A DNA stretch of 9,139 bases from Elusimicrobiota bacterium. GTDB taxonomy: Bacteria; Elusimicrobiota; Elusimicrobia; 2-02-FULL-39-32. Below are positions 1 to 7,261 of the stretch, piece after piece. Each line of letters starts with the position of its first letter. Position 1 is the first letter of the stretch. Below the pieces are notes generated by a model that searched no databases, had not been told where the DNA came from, and was given only the letters and a program-made list of their open reading frames with translations. The stretch covers positions 1-9,139 of the forward strand of contig JACPSV010000036.1 in the NCBI GenBank assembly GCA_016193115.1, read 5' to 3'. Made by a program: the position numbers and the translations under genes.

Positions 1-884
1 GCCATTTGAAGAAAAAAATTATGCGCAAAAGGCGACCGAAGTCCTCTGTCCCAGTGGTCCGGAGCCACCTTTTCGTAAGAACCCGCTCCCAGCCCCCAAA
101 CAGGAGAACGTAAAGTCATTTGAATCGCGGCCGACCACCAGCGCGCTCGATCCGTAAAGGAACTTTTTTTGACGAAAAAAAGAGTTCCGATGATCATCGC
201 CGCGCACAAGAGAATTGCACCCCGCCTCTTTTTTTTGTAAAGAAAAAAAGATACGGCCGTGAGGATACCCAACAGACCGGCGATCGAACCTGCGATGATC
301 CATGCCGCCATGCAAAGAAACAGAGAGGGAAGCGCGATGGCCCGCGAGGATTTGTAAATGTCCAAAGAGTAGAAAATCCCCAGAAGCGTGACGGAACCCA
401 CGAAATTTGATTTAAGAAAAAATTCGTCCATTCCTTCGGCAATGGAACGGTCGAATTTAGCCGCAATGAAGAAGAGGGCAAAAACGGAGATGGAAACGCA
501 GATTGTTTTCCGGAGAATGAGTTTGGAAGAATCCTTCAATTGACGGACAATCAGAAAGAAGGTTACGAGGTTAAAGAGATGAATGGAGTAGAGTCTCGCT
601 TCCTTTGGGAATGAAGAGTTCAGGCTGGAGATGGAAAATAAGACTAGGAACAGGACAAAAAGTTTGGAGATGGACGGGAGCGGGAAAGGTTTCTTGCTGA
701 GAGCGAGAGAGAGAACCTTGAGAAAAAGAAGGGTGAGAGACAGGTAGGAGTAAAGTACTATCGTCCATGTGTCCCAGAGATGCCGCAGAAAAAATAAGGA
801 GACAAAAGATAGTCCCAGCAGGAATAGAAGAACTCGCTCGAGACGTTGGGAAGAGTTAATAAGGAATAATTTTTGGGGTGACAA
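1..884 (-). CDS. O-antigen ligase/polymerase-like membrane protein (third copy), 3' part beyond window
   Basis: One minus-strand frame has no stop codon from about position 956 to the left edge, giving 294 visible residues from a TTG at 882-884. The protein is strongly hydrophobic, with repeated membrane segments (for example residues about 18-33, 42-60, 73-88, 102-114, 130-143, 186-217, 223-238). It then shows the hallmarks of the Wzy/WaaL/PglL superfamily (PF04932 type): RARWW at 246-250, WGLGAGSY at 263-270 and AHNFFLQM at 287-294, where the frame leaves the window. Both other ligase-like proteins here carry the same three blocks in the same order. The family uses undecaprenyl-linked glycans as donor or substrate at the periplasmic face of the inner membrane. 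The start is uncertain: no ATG lies in frame before codon 153, no Shine-Dalgarno sequence is visible, and TTG at 884 would overlap the pilQ end by 29 bases. The SRG-type arginine motif is not evident (about 198-203 reads IAGSIA). Whether a TPR tail follows cannot be seen. Confidence 0.85.
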   Translation of the reverse strand, partial: MSPQKLFLINSSQRLERVLLFLLGLSFVSLFFLRHLWDTWTIVLYSYLSLTLLFLKVLSLALSKKPFPLPSISKLFVLFLVLFSISSLNSSFPKEARLYSIHLFNLVTFFLIVRQLKDSSKLILRKTICVSISVFALFFIAAKFDRSIAEGMDEFFLKSNFVGSVTLLGIFYSLDIYKSSRAIALPSLFLCMAAWIIAGSIAGLLGILTAVSFFLYKKKRRGAILLCAAMIIGTLFFVKKSSFTDRARWWSAAIQMTLRSPVWGLGAGSYEKVAPDHWDRGLRSPFAHNFFLQM

Positions 885-2820
885 ATACGAGTAATTCTGC
901 CCTGGTTTTGGAGGTGCCGGTTCTTTTGAACAAGTGTCCCAACAGAGGTATGCTTCCTAGAAAAGGGACATAGGATTTTGAATCCGATTCCAGTTCCGAA
1001 ATCAATCCTCCGATCACAAAAGTTTCCCCGTCCTTGACCACAACGGTTGTGTTGGCTTGCTGGCTGGTCGTTTTGGGCACACCAATGGACGTCGGTTGGG
1101 AAGAGGTGATATCGGGGACGATCTTCATCGTGATCCTGCCGTCTGCGTTGATCGTGGGTGTCACGGTGAGCGCAATTCCGGATATAGCCTGATTCACTTT
1201 CTGAGAAGTTAATGTGCCCGCGTTCGTCAATTGAGTTTCTGTTGTGATGTAGGGTTCTGATATCTGTGATCGTATGGTTGCAGCTTGGTTGTTCAAGGTC
1301 GCCACTTTAGGGTTGGAGAGCAGTTTAGATTTGTTCTTTTGGGCCAGGGCGCTCAAGGCCGCGTTCAATCGGGTGGCGTCTTTAACAAATCCTAGAGCAA
1401 GCCCCAATCCCGAAGCGGGAGTAAACCCTGCTCCGGAAGCTTCCAGATCGCCTGTTCCTCCCGGTACCAGAGGTGTACGGGTCATCAAGCCGACGGCTCC
1501 GGAACCGGCTGTGGCGGCGGTCGCATCCGCGTCTCCCTTGGACTGTTTTGCGGATCCCAGGGTAAACATCTGGTTTCCTTGACGGTCTGAGTAGGCGATT
1601 CCCCATGCAATTCCCAAATCCAGGTTCTTTCCCAGAGTGACTTGCACAATTTTGGCTTCGATCATGACTTGCGGAGTTGGTTTATCTAAATCCGCAATCA
1701 GTTTTGCGGTATTTTCAATTCCTTCCGGCGTGTCCGTAACAATGATGGAGTTGGTTCTTTCGTCCACAATTGTTTTTCCTTTGCCTGAAAGCGTGGCCAA
1801 AATCGAGACCAATTGTGTGTTGACGTCCGAAGATTTCGCGTAATTGATCTGAAAGACTTTAGTCATGGAAATCGCTTTGATTTTGTAATCATCAAACTCT
1901 TCGGTGGTCATGACCTGCAAAATGTTGTGACCTATGCTGACGATCTTTAAGCTTTTCAGGGTCATGACAGTATTGACAGCGTCCCGGAAAGGGACATCTT
2001 TAAGCTGGATGGAAACAGACCCGGAGACTTTATTCCCAAAAACCACATTCACGCCGGCTTTATCTCCCAATATCTTGAAGAGTTCGCGGATGTCAATTTC
2101 AAAGAAGTCCAGAGTCACGGTCTGCCAGCCAAACAAGGACGTAGGATCCGTTGGATCATAGATCGTTTCTTTTACGCTGGAACCGTTCGTTTTTGGCGCA
2201 GGAGGTTTCATTTCTTGTTCCATTTTCTGCGCAGGAGCAAGAACAGATGCCGGAGCAGAAGGCGCTATTTCGCTCTTAGGCATCACAGTTTCAGGAACGG
2301 CCGCCTTTTCTTCTTTTTGGGACGGAGGAGGACTTTTTTGGGCAGGGGCGGGACTTTCTTCTTTTCCATTTCTCTGAGCTACCAATAGGATGCGATTCCC
2401 TTCCGTCGTTGTTTTATATTCTACCGGAGTTTTTAGTTCGATCACCACTCGGGCAATTTTTATGGGTTCGTTCTGAAACTGGCCGGATCGAATGCGAGTA
2501 TAAACAGGATTATTTGTTAGCATGACTGACTTTTTCTTCCAATCGTTTTCTGTGTTGACGAGTTCCAGCACCAATCGAGGCGGGGAACCCACCTTAAAAA
2601 CCTGGTAGGGAGAAGGTTTATCCAATACAATCGTCACCGTATCGTTCTCTACGGACACGTCCTGTAAAATGGAGAAACCGCCGGCGGCCGCCGTGGAAGC
2701 GGAGACGGCTGTGGAAGGTTCAGCGGAGACAGGCATGGCAGGAATTAGCAGAGACAGATTTAATATCCATGCCAGGCAGAAGCGGACAATCCCCGTCTTT
2801 CTAAACCTGAGTTCATTCAT
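856..2820 (-). CDS. pilQ: Type IV pilus outer-membrane secretin PilQ
   Basis: PilQ forms the gated multimeric pore through which the pilus crosses the outer membrane. The 654-residue product starts with a signal peptide (basic start, hydrophobic core about 13-28, likely cleavage near VSA at 31-33). One AMIN domain (about 48-150, peptidoglycan-binding type) follows, then an Ala/Pro/Lys-rich linker (about 152-215), an N0/STN domain (about 233-305), an N1 domain (about 320-382, with DERTNSIIVTDTP at 353-365) and the secretin channel domain (about 384-654). The end carries the signature VPFLGSIPLLGHLF (618-631) and LLVFVTPKII. A Gly/Ala-rich stretch (about 428-475) lies in the channel domain. The ATG has a clear Shine-Dalgarno sequence and the gene lies 45 bases after pilP, so it is last in the pilMNOPQ order. 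Only one AMIN domain is recognisable, whereas several proteobacterial PilQ proteins have two. Identification is firm from motifs and synteny. Confidence 0.97.
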   Translation of the reverse strand: MNELRFRKTGIVRFCLAWILNLSLLIPAMPVSAEPSTAVSASTAAAGGFSILQDVSVENDTVTIVLDKPSPYQVFKVGSPPRLVLELVNTENDWKKKSVMLTNNPVYTRIRSGQFQNEPIKIARVVIELKTPVEYKTTTEGNRILLVAQRNGKEESPAPAQKSPPPSQKEEKAAVPETVMPKSEIAPSAPASVLAPAQKMEQEMKPPAPKTNGSSVKETIYDPTDPTSLFGWQTVTLDFFEIDIRELFKILGDKAGVNVVFGNKVSGSVSIQLKDVPFRDAVNTVMTLKSLKIVSIGHNILQVMTTEEFDDYKIKAISMTKVFQINYAKSSDVNTQLVSILATLSGKGKTIVDERTNSIIVTDTPEGIENTAKLIADLDKPTPQVMIEAKIVQVTLGKNLDLGIAWGIAYSDRQGNQMFTLGSAKQSKGDADATAATAGSGAVGLMTRTPLVPGGTGDLEASGAGFTPASGLGLALGFVKDATRLNAALSALAQKNKSKLLSNPKVATLNNQAATIRSQISEPYITTETQLTNAGTLTSQKVNQAISGIALTVTPTINADGRITMKIVPDITSSQPTSIGVPKTTSQQANTTVVVKDGETFVIGGLISELESDSKSYVPFLGSIPLLGHLFKRTGTSKTRAELLVFVTPKIIPY

Positions 2821-2829
2821 GTTTTATTT

Positions 2830-2835
2830 TCCTCC
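2830..2835 (-). promoter_or_regulatory. Ribosome binding site of pilQ
   Basis: The minus strand reads GGAGGA nine bases before the pilQ ATG, a near-perfect anti-Shine-Dalgarno match. It fixes the pilQ start. It is also the clearest ribosome binding site in the window; most other starts here have weak or no such site and seem to rely on coupling to the gene before. Confidence 0.85.
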
Positions 2836-2865
2836 GCGTTCAACTGGAATCGAAAAAATAAATAT

Positions 2866-3348
2866 TTACTTACGCAAGGACAATTCTTTGACGTTGTTAC
2901 TTTCGCCGAAAATCACGATGCTGTTTTCTTTAATGATTCCCGTCACGCCATTCATTTTTCGGTTTCGCTTGTCATAGATTCTACCAGATTTTAAGGTAAA
3001 AGGTTCTCCGTCCCGTGAAGAGATGAGGGCGATCTTCCCGTTTTTGTCCTGAATGATTCCTTTGAGTTCCAGTAAGGAAAAGTTAAGAACGATTCTTTGC
3101 GGATCTTTATCCGCAGATCCTTTAGACACTCCGCTGCCAACCAATGGCCGAAACGGATCTTTTTCGTTGGCAAAAGGATAAACATAGCGCGGCGGCTCTT
3201 GTTTCACGGAACCGGCCGCAGAGGCAACTGGGCTGACGGCGGATTCGGTTTGGCTGGGAGGCCCCGACTCCAGCATCTCATCTTCCTCCTTGATGCAGGA
3301 ACTCAGAACCAACGCAAGACAAAAGAAAAGGAAGAATTCTCTTTTCAT
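2866..3348 (-). CDS. pilP: Type IV pilus inner-membrane lipoprotein PilP
   Basis: PilP is the lipoprotein that bridges the PilN/PilO heterodimer to the N0 domain of the PilQ secretin. The 160-residue product has a lipoprotein signal peptide with lipobox LSSC (residues 15-18, Cys18 the lipidated residue). A disordered Ser/Pro/Glu-rich tether follows (about 20-55). Next is the family motif YPFANEKDPFRPL (57-69) and a compact beta-rich C-terminal domain (about 84-160) containing LLELKGIIQ (92-100) and NGVTGIIKENSIVI (133-146), as expected for PilP. Length is close to the usual 160-180. The start codon overlaps the pilO stop as ATGA, which implies translational coupling; only a weak AAAGG touches the ATG. 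The order pilO-pilP-pilQ is canonical. Confidence 0.95.
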   Translation of the reverse strand: MKREFFLFFCLALVLSSCIKEEDEMLESGPPSQTESAVSPVASAAGSVKQEPPRYVYPFANEKDPFRPLVGSGVSKGSADKDPQRIVLNFSLLELKGIIQDKNGKIALISSRDGEPFTLKSGRIYDKRNRKMNGVTGIIKENSIVIFGESNNVKELSLRK

Positions 3349-3893
3349 CCTTTGGAAGTGTAGATTAAAAACGACAATTCTCCCTGAACTTCAGTGGCCA
3401 GTGTTTTTGCGTTGGTCACCGCCATCAAGCGCGTGAAACGGGTGGCAAAGATTCTCTCCATCTGTCCGACCTCCGCGAGAAAGCTTGCCAAGCTATGAAA
3501 GGAGGTTGTGAAAGGGATAGTGTAGGCATGTTCGATGTAGTACTCTTTCGTCACTTGAGTTCCCGGAGCCAGGCGATTCCATGTGATGGAGTGCGCTTCC
3601 ATTTTTTTGGAAAGAAGGCGGATCAGTCCGGGCACGTCTTTATTGGCCGGCAGTTTCTTCTCAATTTCTGAGATCTCCTGATTTAAGAGCGCGATTTCCT
3701 GCTGCAGTTTAGGCAGCCGGGCGACCCGGGCTTTGGATTCCTGGTAATCCTTTTTGATTTGTTCGAGCTCTTGTTTCAGACTTTTTCTCTGCGCGGCCAG
3801 AGGCGAGTAGAAGTATTTGTAGTAGGAGAATAGTCCCGCTAGAAGCGTGACCGGCAAAAAGAGGATCAACATCTGCATCTGTTTTTTATCCAT
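3345..3893 (-). CDS. pilO: Type IV pilus alignment-complex protein PilO
   Basis: PilO pairs with PilN in the inner membrane, and the periplasmic domains of the pair bind PilP. The 182-residue product has a very short cytoplasmic N-terminus, one membrane segment (about 8-24), a periplasmic coiled coil (about 32-80, rich in Glu, Gln, Lys and Leu), the typical LPANKDVPGLI block (81-91), and a C-terminal ferredoxin-like fold (about 95-180) including IPFTTSFHSLASFLAEV (126-142). This is the standard PilO layout. Its ATG directly follows the pilN TGA with no gap, and its own stop overlaps the pilP start, so translation through pilN-O-P is probably coupled. The name should not be confused with the older use of PilO for a pilin glycosyltransferase (TfpO). 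Confidence 0.95.
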   Translation of the reverse strand: MDKKQMQMLILFLPVTLLAGLFSYYKYFYSPLAAQRKSLKQELEQIKKDYQESKARVARLPKLQQEIALLNQEISEIEKKLPANKDVPGLIRLLSKKMEAHSITWNRLAPGTQVTKEYYIEHAYTIPFTTSFHSLASFLAEVGQMERIFATRFTRLMAVTNAKTLATEVQGELSFLIYTSKG

Positions 3894-4466
3894 TCAAATG
3901 CCTGCCGCCGGAAGATATGTGAATGTCATGGAAAAACTGTAAATCGTTTGTTTGGATTCTCCGGACTCTTTGACGTCAATCGCGCTTAAGGAGGCGCTTC
4001 CAAACCTCTCCTTTTTCGATTCCAGCATTTGTAGCCAGTCGGCGATGGAATCCGTGGTCAGAGCGGATGCGGCCGCAACCACACGCACATTTTTTTGTCC
4101 ATCTTCCGAGAACGTGAGGTCACTCAGCCAGACGTCCTTGGGCATCGTATCGTAGAGCGTTTCCATCAGTTTTGGGTATAGGAGGCGTCCCTGGAAGAGC
4201 TGGACGACGGTGTTTTTCTTGGCGTTCAGCACCGCTTTTTGCGCGTCCAATTGTTCCACCTGCGTGACCTTAGACCGAACCAGAGAGAGTTGTTGTGACC
4301 AATTCGCCCTTTTCTCCAGACCTTTCTTATAATTTCTCACCTGCATCATGTGGAGCAGTACGATTGCTATCGCCATGCAGCCGATCAGGGCGTAACCCAG
4401 TATGATCCAGTCCAGCCCCTTACCCTTCTCCTGCAGTTCTTTAGGCAGCAGATTAATTTTTATCAT
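3894..4466 (-). CDS. pilN: Type IV pilus alignment-complex protein PilN
   Basis: PilN links cytoplasmic PilM to the periplasmic alignment complex. The 190-residue product opens with MIKINLLPKE. The INLLP motif (residues 4-8) is the short cytoplasmic peptide that docks into PilM in studied systems. One membrane segment (about 19-40) follows, then a coiled coil (about 42-85) and a periplasmic ferredoxin-like domain (about 95-185) with MPKDVWLSDL (108-117), a block common in PilN proteins. Length matches the family. It begins 12 bases after the pilM stop without a strong Shine-Dalgarno sequence and ends flush against the pilO start. Confidence 0.96.
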   Translation of the reverse strand: MIKINLLPKELQEKGKGLDWIILGYALIGCMAIAIVLLHMMQVRNYKKGLEKRANWSQQLSLVRSKVTQVEQLDAQKAVLNAKKNTVVQLFQGRLLYPKLMETLYDTMPKDVWLSDLTFSEDGQKNVRVVAAASALTTDSIADWLQMLESKKERFGSASLSAIDVKESGESKQTIYSFSMTFTYLPAAGI

Positions 4467-4478
4467 TCGGTCACAAAA

Positions 4479-5621
4479 CTACTCTTGGATGTCTCCTGGT
4501 TTTCTTAAGGCAAGTCCCACGGCCACGCAGAGATGCGCGTGATTCATTTCTGGGATCGCCTCGGATCCGGACACGGCCGCAAAAGCGTTGAGTTTGTCCA
4601 CGGGCAGTCCGAATTCAGAGGATAGAAAAGGGCACAAATTTTTTGTGTTCGCTGTCCCTCCGCTCAATAAAATACGGTCAATTTTCTTGTCTTTGCCCTG
4701 CGTTGTGTGGTACTGGATAATCTTCTTGGCTTCCGCCACAAAATCTTTCATCACGGTGACAATCGCTTCGGAAACGCCCAGGGCTTCTTTAGGGGCGGTT
4801 TCCTTTTCTTCAGGGGTTAAAAGCAGACCGTTTGCCGCTTTCAGTTTCTCCACGCTGCGGTTATCGGCCAGGAGGTTTTTCATGACTGCTTTGTTGATAG
4901 CGCTTCCGGCGATGGGACTGTCCTTGACAATCAGAGTGACTCCCTTCTCAATAATGGAAAAATTTGTTTTGGAGTAGCCGATGTTGGCGATCAAAACCGT
5001 CTCCTCGATCGGATGTTTCTCCTGAGACATCTCATAGACTGATTCCAGAGCAAAAGCGTCCACGTCAATCACGGCGGTCTTAAAACCGGCTCCTTCCAGG
5101 ATTTCAATTCTCTGATTCACAAAATCTTTTTTGGCTGCGACCAGAACCGTCTCCATTTTTGTTTTCCCCTCTTCGATCACGTCTCCTAAGGGATGAAAAC
5201 CAAGAAAGACCTCCTCAATATTGAAAGGAATATAGGGTTCCGCTTCCTGTTTGATTGTTTTGGACAGCTCTTTATAGGTTAGTTTGGGCAGCCGGACGTA
5301 GCGGACAATGACCGAATTTCCGGAAACAGAGAGGATTGCGTTTTTGGGCATCTTTTTGCCTGATCCGCGGTAGTTGCGCAAGACGTTGGTCGCGTTTGCT
5401 TTCTTTTCTTCAGGGGAGACCTCTGTTTTTTCGCTTTCAACCGTGGAAAGAGGGATGATAGACCAACGCGCAACTTGAAGTTTCCCGTCTTTTTTTTTGC
5501 TGAGCTGGACAATTTTGATGGAAGACGCGCCGAGATCGATTCCGATCGCCTCAGTGGAGTGCAATCCCGGAATATTTAATGGAGGAAGCTTATCAATCCA
5601 TTCTGCGATATCAAAGGCCAT
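4479..5621 (-). CDS. pilM: Type IV pilus assembly ATPase-fold protein PilM
   Basis: PilM is a cytoplasmic, actin/FtsA-like protein that binds ATP and the N-terminal peptide of PilN. From the ATG at 5621 it is 380 residues, slightly longer than typical PilM (about 350). Visible features are the phosphate-1 motif IGIDLGASSIKIVQL (26-40), the family block YVRLPKLTYKELSKTIKQE (about 108-126), the second half of the actin fold with NIGYSKTNFSII (about 213-224), and the adenosine-site block RILLSGGTANTKNLCPFL (about 321-338). A longer frame from a TTG at 5663 exists, but its first 14 codons coincide with a consensus promoter (TTGACA to TATAGT), so ATG 5621 is the better start. A TTG at 5564 just before the conserved core is another possibility. 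It is the first gene of pilMNOPQ and has its own promoter. Confidence 0.95.
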   Translation of the reverse strand: MAFDIAEWIDKLPPLNIPGLHSTEAIGIDLGASSIKIVQLSKKKDGKLQVARWSIIPLSTVESEKTEVSPEEKKANATNVLRNYRGSGKKMPKNAILSVSGNSVIVRYVRLPKLTYKELSKTIKQEAEPYIPFNIEEVFLGFHPLGDVIEEGKTKMETVLVAAKKDFVNQRIEILEGAGFKTAVIDVDAFALESVYEMSQEKHPIEETVLIANIGYSKTNFSIIEKGVTLIVKDSPIAGSAINKAVMKNLLADNRSVEKLKAANGLLLTPEEKETAPKEALGVSEAIVTVMKDFVAEAKKIIQYHTTQGKDKKIDRILLSGGTANTKNLCPFLSSEFGLPVDKLNAFAAVSGSEAIPEMNHAHLCVAVGLALRKPGDIQE

Positions 5622-5633
5622 AAGGACAGGTTG

Positions 5634-5663
5634 ACTATAGCAGAAAAAATCCTCATTTGTCAA
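5634..5663 (-). promoter_or_regulatory. Consensus sigma70-type promoter of the pilMNOPQ operon
   Basis: On the minus strand there is a perfect -35 hexamer TTGACA (5663-5658), an 18-base spacer, and a -10 hexamer TATAGT (5639-5634; one mismatch to TATAAT) preceded by TGC, which makes it an extended -10 element. The expected transcription start is near 5627, only about 6 bases before the pilM ATG. It lies in the only intergenic gap of the window, exactly where an operon promoter would be expected, and points at pilM. The match is sequence-based only; the start site is inferred from standard spacing. Confidence 0.82.
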
Positions 5664-5681
5664 TCTTTTTCACATCATTCC

Positions 5682-5706
5682 AGCGAAAGCTGAAATCCAG
5701 CTCGCT
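5682..5706. repeat. Small inverted repeat between the second ligase gene and the pilM promoter
   Basis: AGCGA and GCTG on the minus strand pair with CAGC and TCGCT, giving 9 base pairs around a GATTT loop with a 2-base bulge. It lies 22 bases after the stop of the second ligase-type gene and about 19 bases upstream of the -35 hexamer. No T-run follows on the minus strand, so it is not a convincing intrinsic terminator. It could weaken read-through, stabilise the upstream 3' end, or act as a protein site near the promoter. It may also be chance. Confidence 0.35.
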
Positions 5707-5728
5707 CAATGGGTTTTAGTGTCGGTTT

Positions 5729-7261
5729 TCACTGGCTAGTCATTGTCGAAAACAGCTCTCTATACTCTTTCTGGAATTCGGCGACGTTAGGAGCCATGCG
5801 AAGAATCTTCTTGTATTCTTCCAAAGCGGTTTTCAAAAATGTTACATTTTTACTTCTTTTCCATTCCTGCAAATACCATAGAACAGCTTCTCTGTGGTAC
5901 CAGACGTTCCTGGGTTCCAGATCCATGGCAATCACCAAATCCCGCATACGTCCTGTTTGGGAACGATACAGGGCATTGAAGGGGTCCAGAACGGAGGCGA
6001 TCAGAGCTCCTTCTTTCCTTTCGTCTGGGTGTGGAGCGTGGATTTTAAAGATACAATCTGCAATTCCAGGCAGAGCAAAGAGTATGCCCAACAAGGAAAA
6101 AGAGATCCATAGTCCCGTTTTTATTTTTTGAGAGCGGATTTCGGTTGTCCTGACGGGAAGGATCGTAGCCAAAGCGATCAGGACAAATAGAAGTACAGGC
6201 GCGTAACGCAGACTAAAATCTAAGGTGCCTTGAGAGAATGCTCCAGCCACAACTCCCATCCAAATTCCCCACTCATGCCATCTTTCTTTTTGGTTACGGA
6301 TCGTTTTTAGGAGGAGCGCTCCTAAACCAAGGAGGATCAGCGCGCCGATCGTTCCGGTCTCGCAGAGAATGTTGAGCCACTCGTTATGGGCATAGGGGGC
6401 TAACCGAAGTCCGGGAATGGTTTTGTATTGAGGATAATGATCCCGGAACGTCCCTAATCCTGTTCCCTGGAGAGGTTGATCTAAAAAATAGTTCCAACAG
6501 TCATTCCATATCTGAAGACGTTCCCCAGCGTAAGGATCTAAAGATTTTCTTTGCCAGAGTTGTTGCAAGGGATTTTTGGAAGCGGCCTCTCCTTTTTTCA
6601 ACGCCAATAAAGAGAAAGAAAAGAGAGAAAGTAAAATCAAGATAAATATCCACGCTCCTTTTTTTTGGTAGATGAGGAATTGGCATAGGACGCCCAATAT
6701 CCAGGCTATCAGCGGCGCCAAAGATGAAAAGAGGAAGAGGCCGACTCCGAACGAAAGAATCAGAACTAAAAGAGGAACTGTTTTCACTTGCGGCTGTCGC
6801 AGAATGTCTCCGATCCAGAGGATTCCCATCAATGCTACGCACCCGGAAAAAAGGTTGGGATAACTCATTCCGGAAACTTCGAAAAAGGCCGGCAAGAAAA
6901 GAATGAGTGCGATGATTAGGGAACCAAACCATTTCGAATTCAAAAGGAAAGCGGACTGCCAATTTTCTTTTTCATTGATGAATACTATCAGAAGAATAAG
7001 AATGAAAAAAAGTTTGTAGATGGAAGTGAGGGTTGCGTGAAAGTTACTGCTCCAGAACAAGGAGAGGGAGTTCCAGAGAATCCCTGTTAGGAAGCATAGT
7101 GAAACCGAAAGGGTTGGCAGGAGAATTGATTGTTTCTTAAATAGAAGGCGCAGGAGAAGAAAAATCGCCGCGCATTCCAAGAGTGACCATCCCAGATAAT
7201 CTACGGTATTCTTCATCCAGAAGAGAGCGCTGAAGAAAAAACTGCAAAAAAGAAGATTCAT
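5729..7261 (-). CDS. O-antigen ligase/polymerase-like membrane protein (second copy)
   Basis: This 510-residue integral membrane protein has about ten or more hydrophobic segments. It carries Wzy/WaaL/PglL-type blocks in its C-terminal half: ERLQIW (247-252), GTGLGTF (266-272) and AHNEWLNILCETGTIG (291-306), whose histidine corresponds to the conserved HN of the periplasmic loop in O-antigen ligases and pilin O-oligosaccharyltransferases. Where the first copy has SRGG, this one reads SSLA (179-182), so the usual arginine is absent. A soluble tail (about 405-510) includes one TPR-like helix pair ending near ALEEYKKILRMAPN (479-492). The ATG immediately follows the stop of the preceding paralogue, so translation is probably coupled. 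Possible roles are glycan transfer to pilin or lipid A, glycan polymerisation, or a partner subunit that is not itself catalytic. The superfamily is clear; the substrate cannot be told from sequence. Confidence 0.88.
   Translation of the reverse strand: MNLLFCSFFFSALFWMKNTVDYLGWSLLECAAIFLLLRLLFKKQSILLPTLSVSLCFLTGILWNSLSLFWSSNFHATLTSIYKLFFILILLIVFINEKENWQSAFLLNSKWFGSLIIALILFLPAFFEVSGMSYPNLFSGCVALMGILWIGDILRQPQVKTVPLLVLILSFGVGLFLFSSLAPLIAWILGVLCQFLIYQKKGAWIFILILLSLFSFSLLALKKGEAASKNPLQQLWQRKSLDPYAGERLQIWNDCWNYFLDQPLQGTGLGTFRDHYPQYKTIPGLRLAPYAHNEWLNILCETGTIGALILLGLGALLLKTIRNQKERWHEWGIWMGVVAGAFSQGTLDFSLRYAPVLLFVLIALATILPVRTTEIRSQKIKTGLWISFSLLGILFALPGIADCIFKIHAPHPDERKEGALIASVLDPFNALYRSQTGRMRDLVIAMDLEPRNVWYHREAVLWYLQEWKRSKNVTFLKTALEEYKKILRMAPNVAEFQKEYRELFSTMTSQ

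Noticed and set aside
194..481. Short minus-strand frames at 19-315, 194-481 and 571-768
   Set aside because: All are overlapped by a continuous frame (1-884) that encodes recognisable family motifs; the short frames give low-complexity, motif-free products.
1376..1540. Gly/Ala-rich stretch in pilQ as a possible inserted element
   Set aside because: It stays in frame inside the secretin channel domain, where variable Gly-rich loops are normal; no flanking repeats are seen.
5622..5663. TTG-initiated 14-residue extension of PilM
   Set aside because: The extension coincides base for base with a TTGACA to TATAGT promoter and adds residues not expected before the PilM core; ATG 5621 is preferred.
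5682..5706. Intrinsic terminator for the second ligase-type gene
   Set aside because: The hairpin has a bulge and no following T-run on the minus strand, so it is listed only as an inverted repeat.
5709..6131. 140-codon open frame on the plus strand
   Set aside because: Antisense to the conserved C-terminal tail of the second ligase-type gene, with mixed composition and no family motif.
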